NCBI GenBank assembly: GCA_022747635.1
Contig: JAKTNV010000011.1
Location: 15,371,975-15,435,974 of the forward strand
Length of the DNA stretch: 64,000 nucleotides
Direction: 5' to 3'
DNA from: Hetaerina americana
Taxonomy: Eukaryota > Arthropoda > Insecta > Odonata > Calopterygidae
Program-made: the position numbers and the translations under genes
In this document: positions 1 through 10,700 of the stretch, one piece after another
Numbering within the stretch: position 1 is the first letter of the stretch
Layout of the letters: each line of letters opens with the position of its first letter
Notes under the pieces: generated by a model
What the model saw: only the letters and a program-made list of their open reading frames with translations
What the model was told of the DNA's origin: nothing
Databases searched by the model: none

Positions 1-1440
1 TGTAAGAGAGATATAGCAAGAAGGAATATTAGAAAAAAGCGACCATAGCAATGATCATGGAATTGATGAAAACATCTTTTATCATTTCTTAGATTGAAGT
101 TCCGTAGTCAGTATCAGCTATATGAAAAAATAATGAAAATATAATAGGTCTCAAAACTTAAATTTGAACTTCAGCATGTATTTAATATGTAGTATTTCGT
201 AATGCACGTTTCATTCGTAAACCATTTCTCACAGTAAAATTTTGCTCCAAATTTCCTTAAAGGATATTTGTTTAAGAAAATTGAATACAACAGACGTCAC
301 GATTACGGTCATGTTAAAATTTAATCGAAATGGCAGATATATTTTCCATCACACTTCTCCCTCAGAGCCCATCTCGAAATCTTAATGGATACATAATATT
401 TTTGAATAGAATTAGTCACTCAGAAATCACATCCGGACAACACGCGCGGTAATTCGCAACTGTTGAAATTGCGGTTCGTGATGGGTATATTGATTCATTT
501 CAAATCATTACAATGTTTCTTTCTCATAATTCTTTTAGTTTGCCATTTCATTTCGTTACCTCGAGGGGAGGTGGATGATAGGATATTCAGGAGGAGTCGT
601 ATGAAAGTTTAACGATATCTTTATTTAATGGTGTTATTTATTAAAATATCCACTGTGTGTGAAAAATGAATTTAAATTATCCATAAATAACGAATAAGAC
701 ATTCTAAGAAAAGTTCGCGAATGTAGCTTTCATTTAAAGATTAATCAAGCCTTTATTGGTCATCGAAATATATGTTTCATTTTATCCGTAATTTTTCTAA
801 GATTGATAAAATATTTAAAAAAATATATTATTGGTCTCTCCAGATAGTTTTGTTTCTCTGTAGGAACGCGTAATTAAACTGGCCGAGGGATGAGAGCTTT
901 AAGATGCTTTTGTGAAAATTAAATGACCGTTCATTTTAATAGAACGGTGCCTCCGTTGATATTAATGATCCCGCTGATAATTAATTAAGAAGAGGGAGTT
1001 CATATCATACGGATACTAACAAAGGAGGCGTTCGAGAGTATATAAGTCTAAAACGGTTTCACATAATTTAAGGACGGCGCCTATAATCGAATTGATAATG
1101 ATGTACCCTTGTTAAAGAGACCTGGTACTTAAGAGGGATGAACCGAATTAACAGGGTGGATTTTAATGAGGGAATTAAGTGACTAAGTCCCAGCTGGTAT
1201 CAATAGGATGGCAGGTAGACCTACAAGTGAAACTTCTCATCAGATAGAGTTCGAGGCAAAAATTATTTACGAATTGAGCTAACATCACAAAAATCTTATC
1301 AAGGCAGCCACAAAAACGCGAAAAAGTCATATCTCCATCATACACTTCCTTACTCATGGAATAGGTAAAACGAAAGTAATTATTAATATTGGTCCACTGT
1401 TCAAGGTGATTTTGGATGGACAGAGATTGAAACACGAAAA
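1..1440. other. No recognisable gene; AT-rich unique DNA
   Basis: I see no homology or repeat structure that I can name here. The only open frames are short and look like chance. The stretch ends at an RTE LINE relic. Confidence 0.6.
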
Positions 1441-1443
1441 ATT

Positions 1444-2085
1444 GTGTTGCCTCTCCCGAAAAAACACATCCATCACCACATTAAAACCCTCTTCAATACC
1501 GTTTACTTCCTCCCTTCATCCCATCCAACATGCCTATCCTATTCCAACCCCTTCCACGCTTGTTTAACATTATACATTGCAAAGCAGACACAGCAGTATC
1601 AAATCACCAATCAAAACGCCCTGAATTCATCTTCCCTGCTTATTTTTAATTTTTCCCAACAATCATCTCTCCTCCCTCACCTAGCACTTCCTCGTTAGTT
1701 TTCCTCTTTTATTCTTGTATACCTTTTCCGTCCTTCTCCAAGCCCATACTTCAAAAACCTTAATTCTATACCTATCATCCTGTTTACATGAGCATGTTTC
1801 CGAGCCGTAAAAAACCACTGTCGATATCAAGGTTTTCACGAGCTTTTTCTTATCATTCTAACCCAACGTCCCTGTCATCATTACCCTTCTCCTTGTGAAA
1901 GCTTCTTTGCCTAACGCAATTCCTCTCCTTATGTCCGTGCTACTTTGACTATTTTGGTCTATAATACTTCCAATATAGGTCAAATTTTCTACCTGCTTTA
2001 ATTTTTGTCCTCCAATTTTAATGCATAATATTAACTTCCTCATTCTTTAAAAAAATCACAACTTTTATTTACATTGATTCTGATC
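1444..2085 (-). mobile_element. RTE-type LINE 3' fragment (decayed)
   Basis: On the minus strand this encodes the end of an RTE-family reverse transcriptase ORF. The stretch around 1860-2043 reads KIGGQKLKQVENLTYIGS, followed by GIALGKEAFTRRR, which matches the post-RT region of the longer RTE copy at 52330-52490. Sequence toward 1450 corresponds to the element's C-terminal tail, where a G-R-x-R-x-G-M-L-D pattern is partly recognisable. The reading frame is broken several times and everything upstream of the RT core is missing, as expected for 5' truncation during target-primed reverse transcription. It has no function as a gene. Confidence 0.75.
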
Positions 2086-2089
2086 CCAT

Positions 2090-3454
2090 ACATTTAATTA
2101 ACACTAAATGGTCTCCTAATGTATTAAGTAATGGAAATACTGCTATACCCATTTCATCAAGAGAAGACGACCATAGTAAGTGGTGAGATTTTGTAAAACA
2201 AAGAAGCCAACGTTATATCCGTCAACGATGTCCTGTTCACCGAGGAATGGTTGATGGAAAAATATATAAAAATACCGACATCTTTGAAAATTGGTAACGG
2301 TGGTTAGCATAAGTTGGTGTCCCTTCAGGTGTATAAAAATGAACCATTTTAAGCTTCTAACATCAAATGATACTATGAAATCCGTAGTTGAGTGTCTTTT
2401 GTGTTGACTTCCTAATAAATTGGAGCCAATACGGTGGGTTATTCTGAATATTTTTCATTGAAAACGGTAATATAACCTTTTGTTGCGAGTAGAAAATCGA
2501 GAATAAAATATCTTTCAAGCATTTTTATGAATAAGCATAGAATTATGAATGATCCAAAGACCACGAAGGGTGCAAATTGTTGCCGAAATAAACCCCAAAT
2601 GCATCTTGTCAAGGCCTTTTGCAAGATGCTTACTTCAGTTGCTAAAAACAGCAGATTCAATATTAGATGAAAACCCAGTAACATATCATTGATGTATCCT
2701 TTTAAAGGTTCTCCGTTCGACAATTCGGTTTATACGCATGCGGGAAATGTTTCGTTTCGTGTTTCCGGCGACGCCGTTTGTTGACTGAAAAGTAATGTTG
2801 ATTTGGACGAAACAGTTAGAAAACAAGTATCGAAGATATTTCTGTTTTCGGGATTGTAAAATCGATGGCAATTCATTTGTGAAATACGATTCACCATGTC
2901 GCAATGTTAAACGATACGTTTGTTCAGTTTAGAAATAAGCATCGTGTAAATTGATTGATCATAAGACAGTTAAACAAAAACGGTGGTTTAGTCATCCTGT
3001 TGACTTCTGCATTAATCCAATGACAATAACTAAAAGCGTGATCCATCACAGTACTACCTCGCATTTCCGACTCTTCAAAACGCTATGTACTTTAATTGAC
3101 GATTTTTTTGTCGATCAGTGCTACGAACCCTTGAAAATAACCCACATTAATATTTCAACTGCAAACTTCTATGCCTCTCGCGTTTGTTATTTGTTAGAAT
3201 TCATGGAAGACCTACGGAGTTGGGACGTTCGCAGATTGGCATATGATTGAAAAGAACTTTTTATCCAATGGGGTTTTTTCTTCAGCGCCAAGTTGAAGAT
3301 AAAACTTCGGCTTGTATGCTACTATAGCTGGTTTACTGCCCTTGTTTACGGCAAAGTTTTTGGGTCCAGCGTACTAGTGGACTCAAACTTTCCTTCGATA
3401 TTATGCTAATTATTGCATCAAAAACCAATATGTGTATATAAGTTTTTCCCATTA

Positions 3455-3456
<2 letters not shown>
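2090..3456. other. No recognisable gene
   Basis: There are two small overlapping minus-strand frames (2439-2904) and one plus-strand frame of 99 codons (2951-3250). None shows a domain I recognise. GC content rises slightly around 2700-2900. This may be decayed repeat or unique DNA. Confidence 0.5.
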
Positions 3457-3524
<68 letters not shown>

Positions 3525-3530
3525 GTGTGT
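3457..3530. repeat. Compound (AT)n(GT)n microsatellite
   Basis: Uninterrupted AT dinucleotides run into GT dinucleotides near 3510-3530. This is simple-sequence DNA; the strings of alternating Ile-Tyr it encodes are not protein genes. Confidence 0.97.
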
Positions 3531-3829
3531 ATGTTATTAATCATGCTCAATACCCGATAGACCAACGCTACTTCATATTTATTAGATGAATGTACTCAAA
3601 ATATTGTTAAATCTTTCTATGGTAAAAAATGTATGCTTAGTTTATTAGCTTGGAGTGGCTTCGAAATGACTTTCTCTAGAAGTTTTTCAATTTTGTAATG
3701 CTAAATTATATTTTCATAATTTCACAATCAAAACTTAGGCAATTTTTTCTGTCAATATATATGAAAGATGTGTGTGCGTGTGTGCATGTTTGTGTATATA
3801 TATAGTATTTACATAAATATATTCATAAA

Positions 3830-3831
<2 letters not shown>

Positions 3832-3874
<43 letters not shown>
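3832..3874. repeat. (AT)n microsatellite left of a mariner relic
   Basis: A pure AT array of about 40 bp. It ends immediately before the mariner remnant at 3890 and follows a degenerate GT/TA stretch at 3768-3802. Confidence 0.95.
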
Positions 3875-3876
<2 letters not shown>

Positions 3877-3889
3877 TTTATTGGCACTT

Positions 3890-4372
3890 TTAGTTAGCTA
3901 CAAGCATACTTCACTTCTATACATAATTGCCGTTCACTTGTATTTATCGTACCGCTGCACCAGCTTCTTTAACCTCTCAGGGGAAGCTCGCCGCCTGAGA
4001 GTTGAACCAATTGACAACGCCGTTCTTAAGTTCCTCTTCGGTATCGAAACTTTGTCCATTGAGCCACTGTTTCAAGTGCAAGAAGAGGAAGCAGTCGCTA
4101 GGTGCAAGGTCAGTACTGTACGGTGGGTGGTCAAAGAGTTCCCAACGGCCCAAAAACTCTCATCCACTGGACATTCTTTGCTCTTTGTGGTGGTCGCTGA
4201 GAATTCTTGGTACCCACCTTGCACATAATTTGTGGTATCCTAGGTTTTCCGTGACAATATTGTTGAAAGTAGTACGTCCAAGTTGAGGAAATTGTTCAGC
4301 CAGGCCATTAATCGTCAATTGACGATCATATCGCAGTTTTTGTTCCACTTGCGAAACAATATACTTAATGAA
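3890..4372 (-). mobile_element. Internally deleted mariner transposon relic
   Basis: Read on the minus strand, the right side (4160-4360) encodes a mariner N-terminal helix-turn-helix region: QKLRYDRQLTINGLAEQFPQ, then an ARWVPRILSD match to the family WVPxxL motif. This jumps straight into the C-terminal part, where PPYSTDLAPSDCFLF marks the third catalytic Asp region, followed by an LKQWLNGQSF-like stretch and a NGDYVEK-like end. The central catalytic segment with the first two Asp residues is deleted, so no active transposase is possible. Both ends lie against (TA)n arrays, so terminal repeats cannot be delimited. Confidence 0.8.
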
Positions 4373-4378
4373 TATGCT

Positions 4379-4379
4379 C

Positions 4380-4464
<85 letters not shown>

Positions 4465-4567
4465 GTATAAATACACACACATATATATACACACATATAT
4501 ATACACACAGGTAGATTACCCAATAATAATAATATATGTATGCATATATATATATACACACACACAC
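4379..4567. repeat. (GT)n/(TA)n compound microsatellite cluster
   Basis: GT dinucleotides, then a long TA array to about 4458, then alternating CA and TA blocks to 4567. It lies between the mariner relic and the 3' end of the LINE at 4583. Confidence 0.95.
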
Positions 4568-4582
4568 ATCTACATCTACATA

Positions 4583-5101
4583 ATACCCCGCAAGCCGCCG
4601 CAAGGGCGTGTGGCGGGGGTCACCAACCGTGTTAGGTCACCAACCGTAAAAACGAAAAATACCACATGCAAAAAACAACACGGAAAATTACACCCCAGCA
4701 GCGCACACACTCATGCAAAACTCCCTCCATCCAATACTCATGCAAACACATACACCGCAAAACAACAAAAAACTGCACCCCAGGATACAGCACCAAAGCC
4801 ATCCTAAAACACGCAAGCCAGGACACAACAAGCAAGAATGTGAAACCAATCAATCAATCACTCGAATCACTACCACATGAAAATGCACCACAAAACACTC
4901 AACCCCCCAAAGAGACAGTAAAAGGAAGGGAATTCGACCCAACGTTGCAGGTAGCAGGAATTTCCCCCCGCCGGGAGGGAAGAGGGACTGAAAGGGAAAC
5001 TTAAAAACAGATGAACAGAACACGAATGATGTCATGCGGAAAGAATGGGTTATTATAACAAAACACATAAGGTTAGTGGAGGAGCATGCATTTAAGTAGA
5101 A
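4583..5101 (-). other. 3' UTR and 3' terminus of the LINE
   Basis: Non-coding stretch after the ORF2 stop. It contains CA-rich sequence on the plus strand (4640-4900) and ends in the conserved hairpin-like terminus, where CGCAAGCCGCCGC on the plus strand faces GGCGTGTGGCGGGG. The same terminus recurs at three other places in this window. In LINEs of this type the 3' end is recognised by the encoded RT. Confidence 0.65.
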
Positions 5102-7207
5102 CTAATTATTTTTTAGACACTGAGGGTGGCAAGTGGAATTTTTACTATCTATAATCCTACAGTTGCTATCCCGTATTGTCCGTGGGAAGAAGGAGTCCTT
5201 GAGTCGGCTAGTCCTGGCATCTATTTCCCGAATTTTATATGCATGATCCAAGCGACCAATGTATGTAGGAGTACGAATAATCTGCGAGACCTCGGTGCTG
5301 AAACATGCGGATCTGAATTTATTTAATAATTTCAGTCTTGCATTGAATCGTCTCTCTTCTAATGATTCCCACCCCAAATCCATGAGCATTTCGGTAACGC
5401 TTTGCGTTTTATCGTAGGAATTTTTTACAAAACGGGCTGCCCGGCGTTGAACCTTCTCAATTTCCCGAATGAGGCCTTTTTCACTCGGGTCCCACACGCT
5501 GCATGCGTATTCTAAATGAGGCCTTACAAGAGCGTGGTAACAACGTTCCTTGACCTTTGAGTCACTTTTGCCGACAATGCGTCTAATGAATCCCAATTTT
5601 TTATTTGCTTGACCGCAGACTTTACGTAAGTGAGTCCCCCAAGTTAAGTCTTTAGTGAATGTGACACCTAGGTATTTTACCGTATCAACTACTGCTAGGT
5701 CACCTCCAGCTAATTTGTAAGCAAATCCCGTTGATCTTTTAAAGAAATTTACCACTGAACATTTATTATAATTTAGAGTCAATCCCCAGTTAGAACACCA
5801 TTTAGTAATGCAATCTAAATCCTGCGCTAGAATAAAACGATCCTCATCCCCAGATATCTCCCGATAGATCACCGTGTCATCCGCAAACATCCTAATGTTA
5901 CTTTTCACTTCGCGGTTCAAATCGTTAACAAAAATCAAGAAAAGTAACGGCCCGATCACACTTCCCTGAGGTACCCCCGACGTGACTCGAACGCTGTCGG
6001 AACTAGCGCCATCAAGGACTACCCTCTGTTCCCGCTCTGAAAGAAAATCTTTAACCCAACTTATAGCGCCCTTGTTTATACCCGCGACCTTTAATTTATG
6101 AATGAGTTTACCATGTGGGACCTTATCAAATGCCTTTTGAAAATCTAAGAAGATGGCATCCACTTGCCTACCTCTCTCACCAGATACAAGTAAATCATGT
6201 GTAAATAATCCTAATTGGGTTTCGCAGGAGCGGGTTTTCCTGAATCCGTGTTGATTGTCACTTAAAAAGTTAATATTGTCAAGGTGTCTCATTATTGAAC
6301 TGACAATTATGTGCTCTAAGATTTTACAACAGATAGAAGTGAGAGATATAGGTCTGTAATTACTCGGATCCTCCCTGTCACCACTTTTAAAAATAGGCGT
6401 TATTTGCGCGGCTTTCCAAATCTTAGGTACTTTGCACTCTGTGAGGGATTTGTTAAATATAAATTCAAGGTACGGGGCAATGTTTGGAGCTAAATGTTTT
6501 ATCACCCTAGCTGGTATATTTTCGGGACCCGGGGATTTGTTGGGTTTAATCTCATTAAGTAATTTTAGAATTCCTTGTTGGTACACTGTTATTTTTTCCA
6601 TGGGTGGAGTGTGTATTGTTTCTTGGAGATATGCGGTGGCAACATCATTCGAGAAAACGCTTTGGAAGAATGAATTTAAGATGTTAGCTTTAACCTCGCT
6701 GTCTGTATGAATTACATTGCTACAATCCCTTAAGCAAGCCACGGTTTGTTTACTCCCATTTACTTCCCTAACATATGACCAGAAAGCTTTGGGGTCAGTG
6801 TCCAAGTGCTCGCAAAGTACTTTGCGTTTAAATTCCAGTAAGGCGCTACGTAATTGTTTTTTGGTTTCAATTTTAGAGGATCTATATGTGTCCCATAATT
6901 GTGTATTCTCAGGAGATGATGTGTTCACGCCTGCCCTCTTTACCCTAGAGTGTAGCATTCTCTGCTTTCGAAGGGCTTTTCTAACGTCTTTATTGTACCA
7001 CCTGGGGTCGCGATTTGCTTTAACGTATTTTATAGGTATGAAATCTACGATTCCTTTTTGCATGATATTGACAAATTCTGTCCAAGTTTCTTCCACGTTG
7101 ACATGACTTAAGCGGGTTTTGAACTCGGGTAGTGAAGAGTTTAATTGATTGGCAAAAGATTCAGTCTGCTTTATGGTAATTATAAATTTTTCTTTTTGGT
7201 TTAACAA
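5102..7207 (-). CDS. LINE ORF2, reverse transcriptase part (701 codons)
   Basis: Encodes the RT and C-terminal part of a non-LTR retrotransposon polyprotein that copies element RNA at nicked target DNA. Visible motifs are SPGPENIPARVIK (about residue 225), SNYRPISLTSI (282-292), the motif A Asp in FLDFQKAFDKV (353-363), GVPQGSVIGP (411-420) and the catalytic FADD (441-444). A C-terminal block with YHALVRPHLEYACSVWDPS and QRRAARFVK is typical of CR1/L2 elements. All key residues are present. The first codons are an artefact: the true frame continues from the endonuclease segment at 7161-7964, from which it is separated by a small frameshift around 7161-7175. As it stands, the copy cannot make a full ORF2 protein. 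Confidence 0.9.
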   Translation of the reverse strand: MLNQKEKFIITIKQTESFANQLNSSLPEFKTRLSHVNVEETWTEFVNIMQKGIVDFIPIKYVKANRDPRWYNKDVRKALRKQRMLHSRVKRAGVNTSSPENTQLWDTYRSSKIETKKQLRSALLEFKRKVLCEHLDTDPKAFWSYVREVNGSKQTVACLRDCSNVIHTDSEVKANILNSFFQSVFSNDVATAYLQETIHTPPMEKITVYQQGILKLLNEIKPNKSPGPENIPARVIKHLAPNIAPYLEFIFNKSLTECKVPKIWKAAQITPIFKSGDREDPSNYRPISLTSICCKILEHIIVSSIMRHLDNINFLSDNQHGFRKTRSCETQLGLFTHDLLVSGERGRQVDAIFLDFQKAFDKVPHGKLIHKLKVAGINKGAISWVKDFLSEREQRVVLDGASSDSVRVTSGVPQGSVIGPLLFLIFVNDLNREVKSNIRMFADDTVIYREISGDEDRFILAQDLDCITKWCSNWGLTLNYNKCSVVNFFKRSTGFAYKLAGGDLAVVDTVKYLGVTFTKDLTWGTHLRKVCGQANKKLGFIRRIVGKSDSKVKERCYHALVRPHLEYACSVWDPSEKGLIREIEKVQRRAARFVKNSYDKTQSVTEMLMDLGWESLEERRFNARLKLLNKFRSACFSTEVSQIIRTPTYIGRLDHAYKIREIDARTSRLKDSFFPRTIRDSNCRIIDSKNSTCHPQCLKNN

Positions 7208-7964
7208 TCTTTTTTATTGCTATGTCCAAATGGACATTAATTGCTTTATGGTCACTCAAGCCCTCATCAGTTGATACACTAATAATACGTTCCGGCGTGT
7301 TTGTAAGAAATAGATCCAATATGTTCTTTCCACGGGTGGGCATGCGTACTGCTTGATGGAGGGAGTTTCTTTGAACCAATTTTATCATGGAATTGCAAGA
7401 TTCGCGATCGCGGGTCCCAGATTTAACGATATTGCTGTCCCAATCTATACCAGGGAGGTTAAAGTCGCCACCAATTATGTTTATGCTGTTATTATATTTA
7501 CGTGTAAACTTGTGAATTTGATCGTTGAGGGTGTGAAGTGTTTTCAAATCTGAGTCTGGAGGTCTGTAGAAAGAGCATAAATTTATGTTGGGTTGATTGG
7601 TCCGTATTAAGGTGCACCAAACACTTTCTATGTTATTATTTTCAAATGAAACTTGCCTGCTTTCAAAATGACTTTTAACTGCCACGAAAACCCCTCCTCC
7701 GGGTCTTGTATCTCTATCGTGTCGGTAAACTTTGAAATCTATTGGGAAAATTTCTTGGTCATTAATATCATTGCACAGCCAACTCTCTGTGCCTAATACT
7801 ATATCAGCGGAATGAGTTTGGATTATGTGTTCTAGATCCGCTGATTTGTTCTTGAGGCTTCTGCAATTTATAACAAGTATAGTTAAATTATTTTGATGTT
7901 GAATAACGTCCTTATTAGTGCCTGACTGTAATTTAGGACGCCTTTGTGGGGAAGTGCGTGTCAC
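7161..7964 (-). CDS. LINE ORF2, endonuclease (EEP) part
   Basis: N-terminal apurinic-like endonuclease domain of ORF2, which nicks target DNA to prime reverse transcription. Recognisable motifs in order: NCRSLKNKS with the conserved Asn, GTESWL with the catalytic Glu, SFYRPPDSD, GGDFNLPGIDW with the catalytic Asp and Asn, and SDHKAI with the final Asp-His pair. All are intact. The frame ends prematurely at 7161 and overlaps the RT frame by 47 bp, so this is one ORF2 broken by a short indel rather than two genes. The first Met at 7964 may not be the true start; the frame begins about 100 bp after the ORF1 stop. Confidence 0.88.
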   Translation of the reverse strand: MTRTSPQRRPKLQSGTNKDVIQHQNNLTILVINCRSLKNKSADLEHIIQTHSADIVLGTESWLCNDINDQEIFPIDFKVYRHDRDTRPGGGVFVAVKSHFESRQVSFENNNIESVWCTLIRTNQPNINLCSFYRPPDSDLKTLHTLNDQIHKFTRKYNNSINIIGGDFNLPGIDWDSNIVKSGTRDRESCNSMIKLVQRNSLHQAVRMPTRGKNILDLFLTNTPERIISVSTDEGLSDHKAINVHLDIAIKKIVKPKRKIYNYHKAD

Positions 7965-8071
7965 ATGTCTTTCTAAATCATTACCAGTGTTGTCAATGAC
8001 TTTTATATTTTTATTAATAATATTATACGCGCTATCCCCAGATGTTATTGACCCACTAAGTGACCTGCCCT

Positions 8072-9097
8072 CTATCCTAAAAAAGGCCTACAGTGGTCGA
8101 GTATCCTATCCGCTACCTTACTCGCCGCTTCCGCCGTGTAATGGACCCCAGATCGGTTAAGGGGAGTCCTGCAAGATCGGAGGGTTGGTCTGAGGTCGAC
8201 GAAGGAGGCTCCTATGTCCGAGCAAAATCTCGATAGTCTCTGGTTTATGCCTTCCACTCGGCTCCAAACCAGAGACCCGCGATCCTCCCTCGGAACGATG
8301 CTGCAGACCGTTAGTCCCAGCCGAACCCCCTCGACGCCCTGGACGCGCTTCACCTCGGAGCTCAGTTCCCTAAGGGAACGGAGGACCTCCTCGGATCCAC
8401 GGTCCGTGACGTCGTTGGTGCCCACATGGGCCACGACCTGCAACCTAGAGCACTTCGTGCCTTTGACCGCCGCCTCGATCGCCTTCGTCACCTGAGGGAC
8501 TCCTCCGCCTGGTATACACCAGGCGGTCACCCGTTGATCGGCGCCTACGCGGCGCGCCCTTTCCCTCAATGGGACCATTACACGACGGACATTCGAGCTA
8601 CCTATTACTACAATTCCCTCCCTTCCCGTTCCCTGACGTCTTACCCTAGGCAGTGCCCTCGGAGTAGGGGTAGGGGCTGCAGGTACGGTGGTGCTGTCAT
8701 CCGACAACACCTGGTACCTGTTGGAGACGGGGATGGTATCTGCCTCCGCAGAGTCCAATCCACGCCGCAGCGTTACCTTCCCCTTGCCCCGAGAGACAAC
8801 CCTCCAATCGTCTGACCTACGGACGTGAGACACTCCCTCGTTGGGAGATGGGACACGGGGTAGGTCTCTAATCGCCCAGCCACGTGTAGCATTCGGACGA
8901 ATCCGTGCACCCATATGGGCGTGGCGGGTTTTCGTATTCCCACCCCGAGCACCATCTCTCCTGAGGGGAGTCCTCCGGCCAGCGATCTCCGATCGAAGCT
9001 CCCGCACCATTCTCTCCAGCATGACAATACGGGCCCTTAAAGCCGCGCATTCGCCAGTGCCTTCGAGCATGGCAACAGGGGACCTAGATGAAGCCAT
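8072..9097 (-). CDS. LINE ORF1 with SGNH-hydrolase-like domain (341 codons)
   Basis: First ORF of the LINE, probably an RNA-binding or assembly protein of the retrotransposition complex. Residues 16-38 form a short helical, heptad-like stretch (ECAALRARIVMLERMVRELR) consistent with oligomerisation. Residues 40-160 are basic and low in order. Residues 160-341 look like an SGNH/GDSL esterase fold: block I GSSN (166-169) where GDS is usual, a PGGG turn (196-199), block III GTND (226-229) and block V GVHYT with the catalytic His at 319. Esterase-type ORF1 proteins are known in CR1 and related LINEs. The frame is uninterrupted. I chose the first Met because the helical segment follows it directly. 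Confidence 0.8.
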   Translation of the reverse strand: MASSRSPVAMLEGTGECAALRARIVMLERMVRELRSEIAGRRTPLRRDGARGGNTKTRHAHMGARIRPNATRGWAIRDLPRVPSPNEGVSHVRRSDDWRVVSRGKGKVTLRRGLDSAEADTIPVSNRYQVLSDDSTTVPAAPTPTPRALPRVRRQGTGREGIVVIGSSNVRRVMVPLRERARRVGADQRVTAWCIPGGGVPQVTKAIEAAVKGTKCSRLQVVAHVGTNDVTDRGSEEVLRSLRELSSEVKRVQGVEGVRLGLTVCSIVPREDRGSLVWSRVEGINQRLSRFCSDIGASFVDLRPTLRSCRTPLNRSGVHYTAEAASKVADRILDHCRPFLG

Positions 9098-9179
9098 CCT
9101 AATTAAACTACTGAGTTCCCAACAAAAGCTAACCTGTATACACTATGCTAAAATTTCTAAGAGGGGTTAGTTAAATTTA

Positions 9180-10115
9180 GCTCAATCAATAAGTTACGCT
9201 TTGTAAGTAAGTAAAGAAAGGAAAGAAAAAAGATACACACATACATACATAGATGATGTAGCATTCACGAGAGCAATATAACCCTTAGGCGGTACCATAA
9301 AACACAATAATATACATGGAGTCAGATCTGAAAAAGGCCAAAATATCACACCCCCCCATACATACATATATGTTGTGCTATTGATTTTGAGTTTGTACGC
9401 TCATGTTAGTATGAGCCTGTCCGTTAGGGAAATTACTGTAATTTTCTCACAATCAAGTAGGCAAGTATAATTCGTTGGGTGATTTCGCCAGTAAAAGAGT
9501 GCAGGAGCGATAAGGAGGGGAGGAAGAAGAAGTAGTAATACCTCTGTTCTTAGTTTCATGCTTTTCAGTCTTTCTTGAAAGAGGAACTCTTTCAACTCCC
9601 CTTCTCATATCCGACTCCTTTTTACCTTTACGACGAACATCTTAAATGCGGGTTCCTGCCTACGATGGAGGGAGGGGGAACGTGTCCTCGGAATGAACCA
9701 TTGACCTCGTGAGGTCAAGATCCCAGAGTACAAGATTCCTACATCACTCTCAGCTCTCGTCAATAATAGTAACGGTTTTTTGGATATGTTAGTCAGGACT
9801 TCCTGCTGTGAAAACAGAAAAAATCGCATCGTAATGTCCGGTATTGGTGCATGAAAGATGCATAAAAATACCTCAAAATGAACTTATACCCCTTTCCCCT
9901 GCATCGATGTCCGCGTGAATATGTTTTCGCCTTTTGGCGTATTTTCGTGTTGGAATGAGTCATTATGGGGTCATTATGGACCATTTCTCTCTTCTGGCTG
10001 TGCGTACTAAAGGCACGTACATCCAGAAGCCACTGTACCTACTATTTATGGCATTTTTTGACTGCTTTATCCGTTATCCTTCTCCCTTGTTTTGGTGTCT
10101 AAACCAAGTGTTGGT
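9180..10115. other. No recognisable gene
   Basis: Some simple A-rich and CATA-rich sequence near 9220-9250 and 9355-9370. Open frames at 9401-9984 are short and show no known domain. The first part may still belong to the 5' UTR of the LINE. Confidence 0.5.
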
Positions 10116-10119
10116 GATG

Positions 10120-10628
10120 ACTAACCCCTGTCTCCTGCAGAACTCAACTGCTTTCTCCCCGCGGTCATTCCTCGTACCTAAACCATAGCCCCCCATCTCA
10201 TCACCTTCCTTCGCCTACCGTCGAATTCCAATCCCCATCACTATCAAAAGTTTCCTCGCTGGAACACGCGATTTTGTCTTTTAACTGAATGTATCTCCTA
10301 TCGACCTCTTCCTTCGTATGGTTGCTCGGTGGCCAAACTTGAACAATGACCAAGTTCGTTGGTTCTGTTTTTATCACTACTAGTATTATTCCATCCATTA
10401 CCTCTTCTATGTTGACTACGTTTCCTACTCCCTCTTTCTTTGATATTATGGCAACCCCTCGTTGGCTCTCATCCCCGCCGCTTTATATTATTCTATAATT
10501 ATGACCCCAATAAGCCCCGCTATCCTTCCATCTCACCTCGAAGGTACCTTAAATATCTATACTTCCTCTTTCCATCTCTCGCTTAATATTCTCCAATTTT
10601 CCTGTCCTTATTATCATCATGGAAGGAG
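10120..10628 (-). mobile_element. RTE LINE endonuclease fragment (decayed)
   Basis: The minus strand encodes part of an RTE endonuclease close to residues 70-235 of the longer copy at 49913. RTGKLENIKREMERG comes first (10549-10605), then KTEPTNLVIVQVWPPSNH (10310-10375) and GDWNSTVGEGR (10201-10235). Unlike the longer copy, the catalytic GDWN is preserved. Frameshifts separate the blocks, and a segment between the first two is out of frame. The element is truncated on both sides; its 5' side abuts the (TA)n array at 10634. Confidence 0.8.
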
Positions 10629-10633
10629 CATAC

Positions 10634-10698
<65 letters not shown>
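10634..10698. repeat. (TA)n microsatellite between RTE and mariner relics
   Basis: Pure TA array of about 65 bp that forms the boundary between the RTE fragment and the truncated mariner. Confidence 0.96.

Positions 10699-10700
<2 letters not shown>

Larger units (their letters stand above)
4583..9180 (-). mobile_element. CR1/L2-type LINE retrotransposon, near full length
   Basis: The element has the order expected for the CR1/L2 group, reading on the minus strand: ORF1 (9097-8072), an endonuclease domain (7964-7161), a reverse transcriptase (7207-5102), and a roughly 500-bp 3' UTR. The last 40 bp (RC of 4583-4622) carry a GTGTGTGGC-like 3' terminus shared with the fragments at 22285, 30890 and 31780, which defines the 3' end. 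Downstream of it a TAGATG repeat leads into TG/TA microsatellite. The 5' end lies upstream of the ORF1 start but I could not delimit it, and no target duplication was found. One frameshift in ORF2 and otherwise open frames indicate a young insertion. Confidence 0.85.

Noticed and set aside
3881..4286. Plus-strand frames of 94-115 codons over the mariner relic
   Set aside because: Antisense shadows of the minus-strand transposase remnant.
4160..4603. Frames with long runs of alternating Ile and Tyr, also at 10462, 12420, 21149, 49488, 54000 and 56163
   Set aside because: They are translations of (TA)n microsatellites, present on both strands and in several phases.
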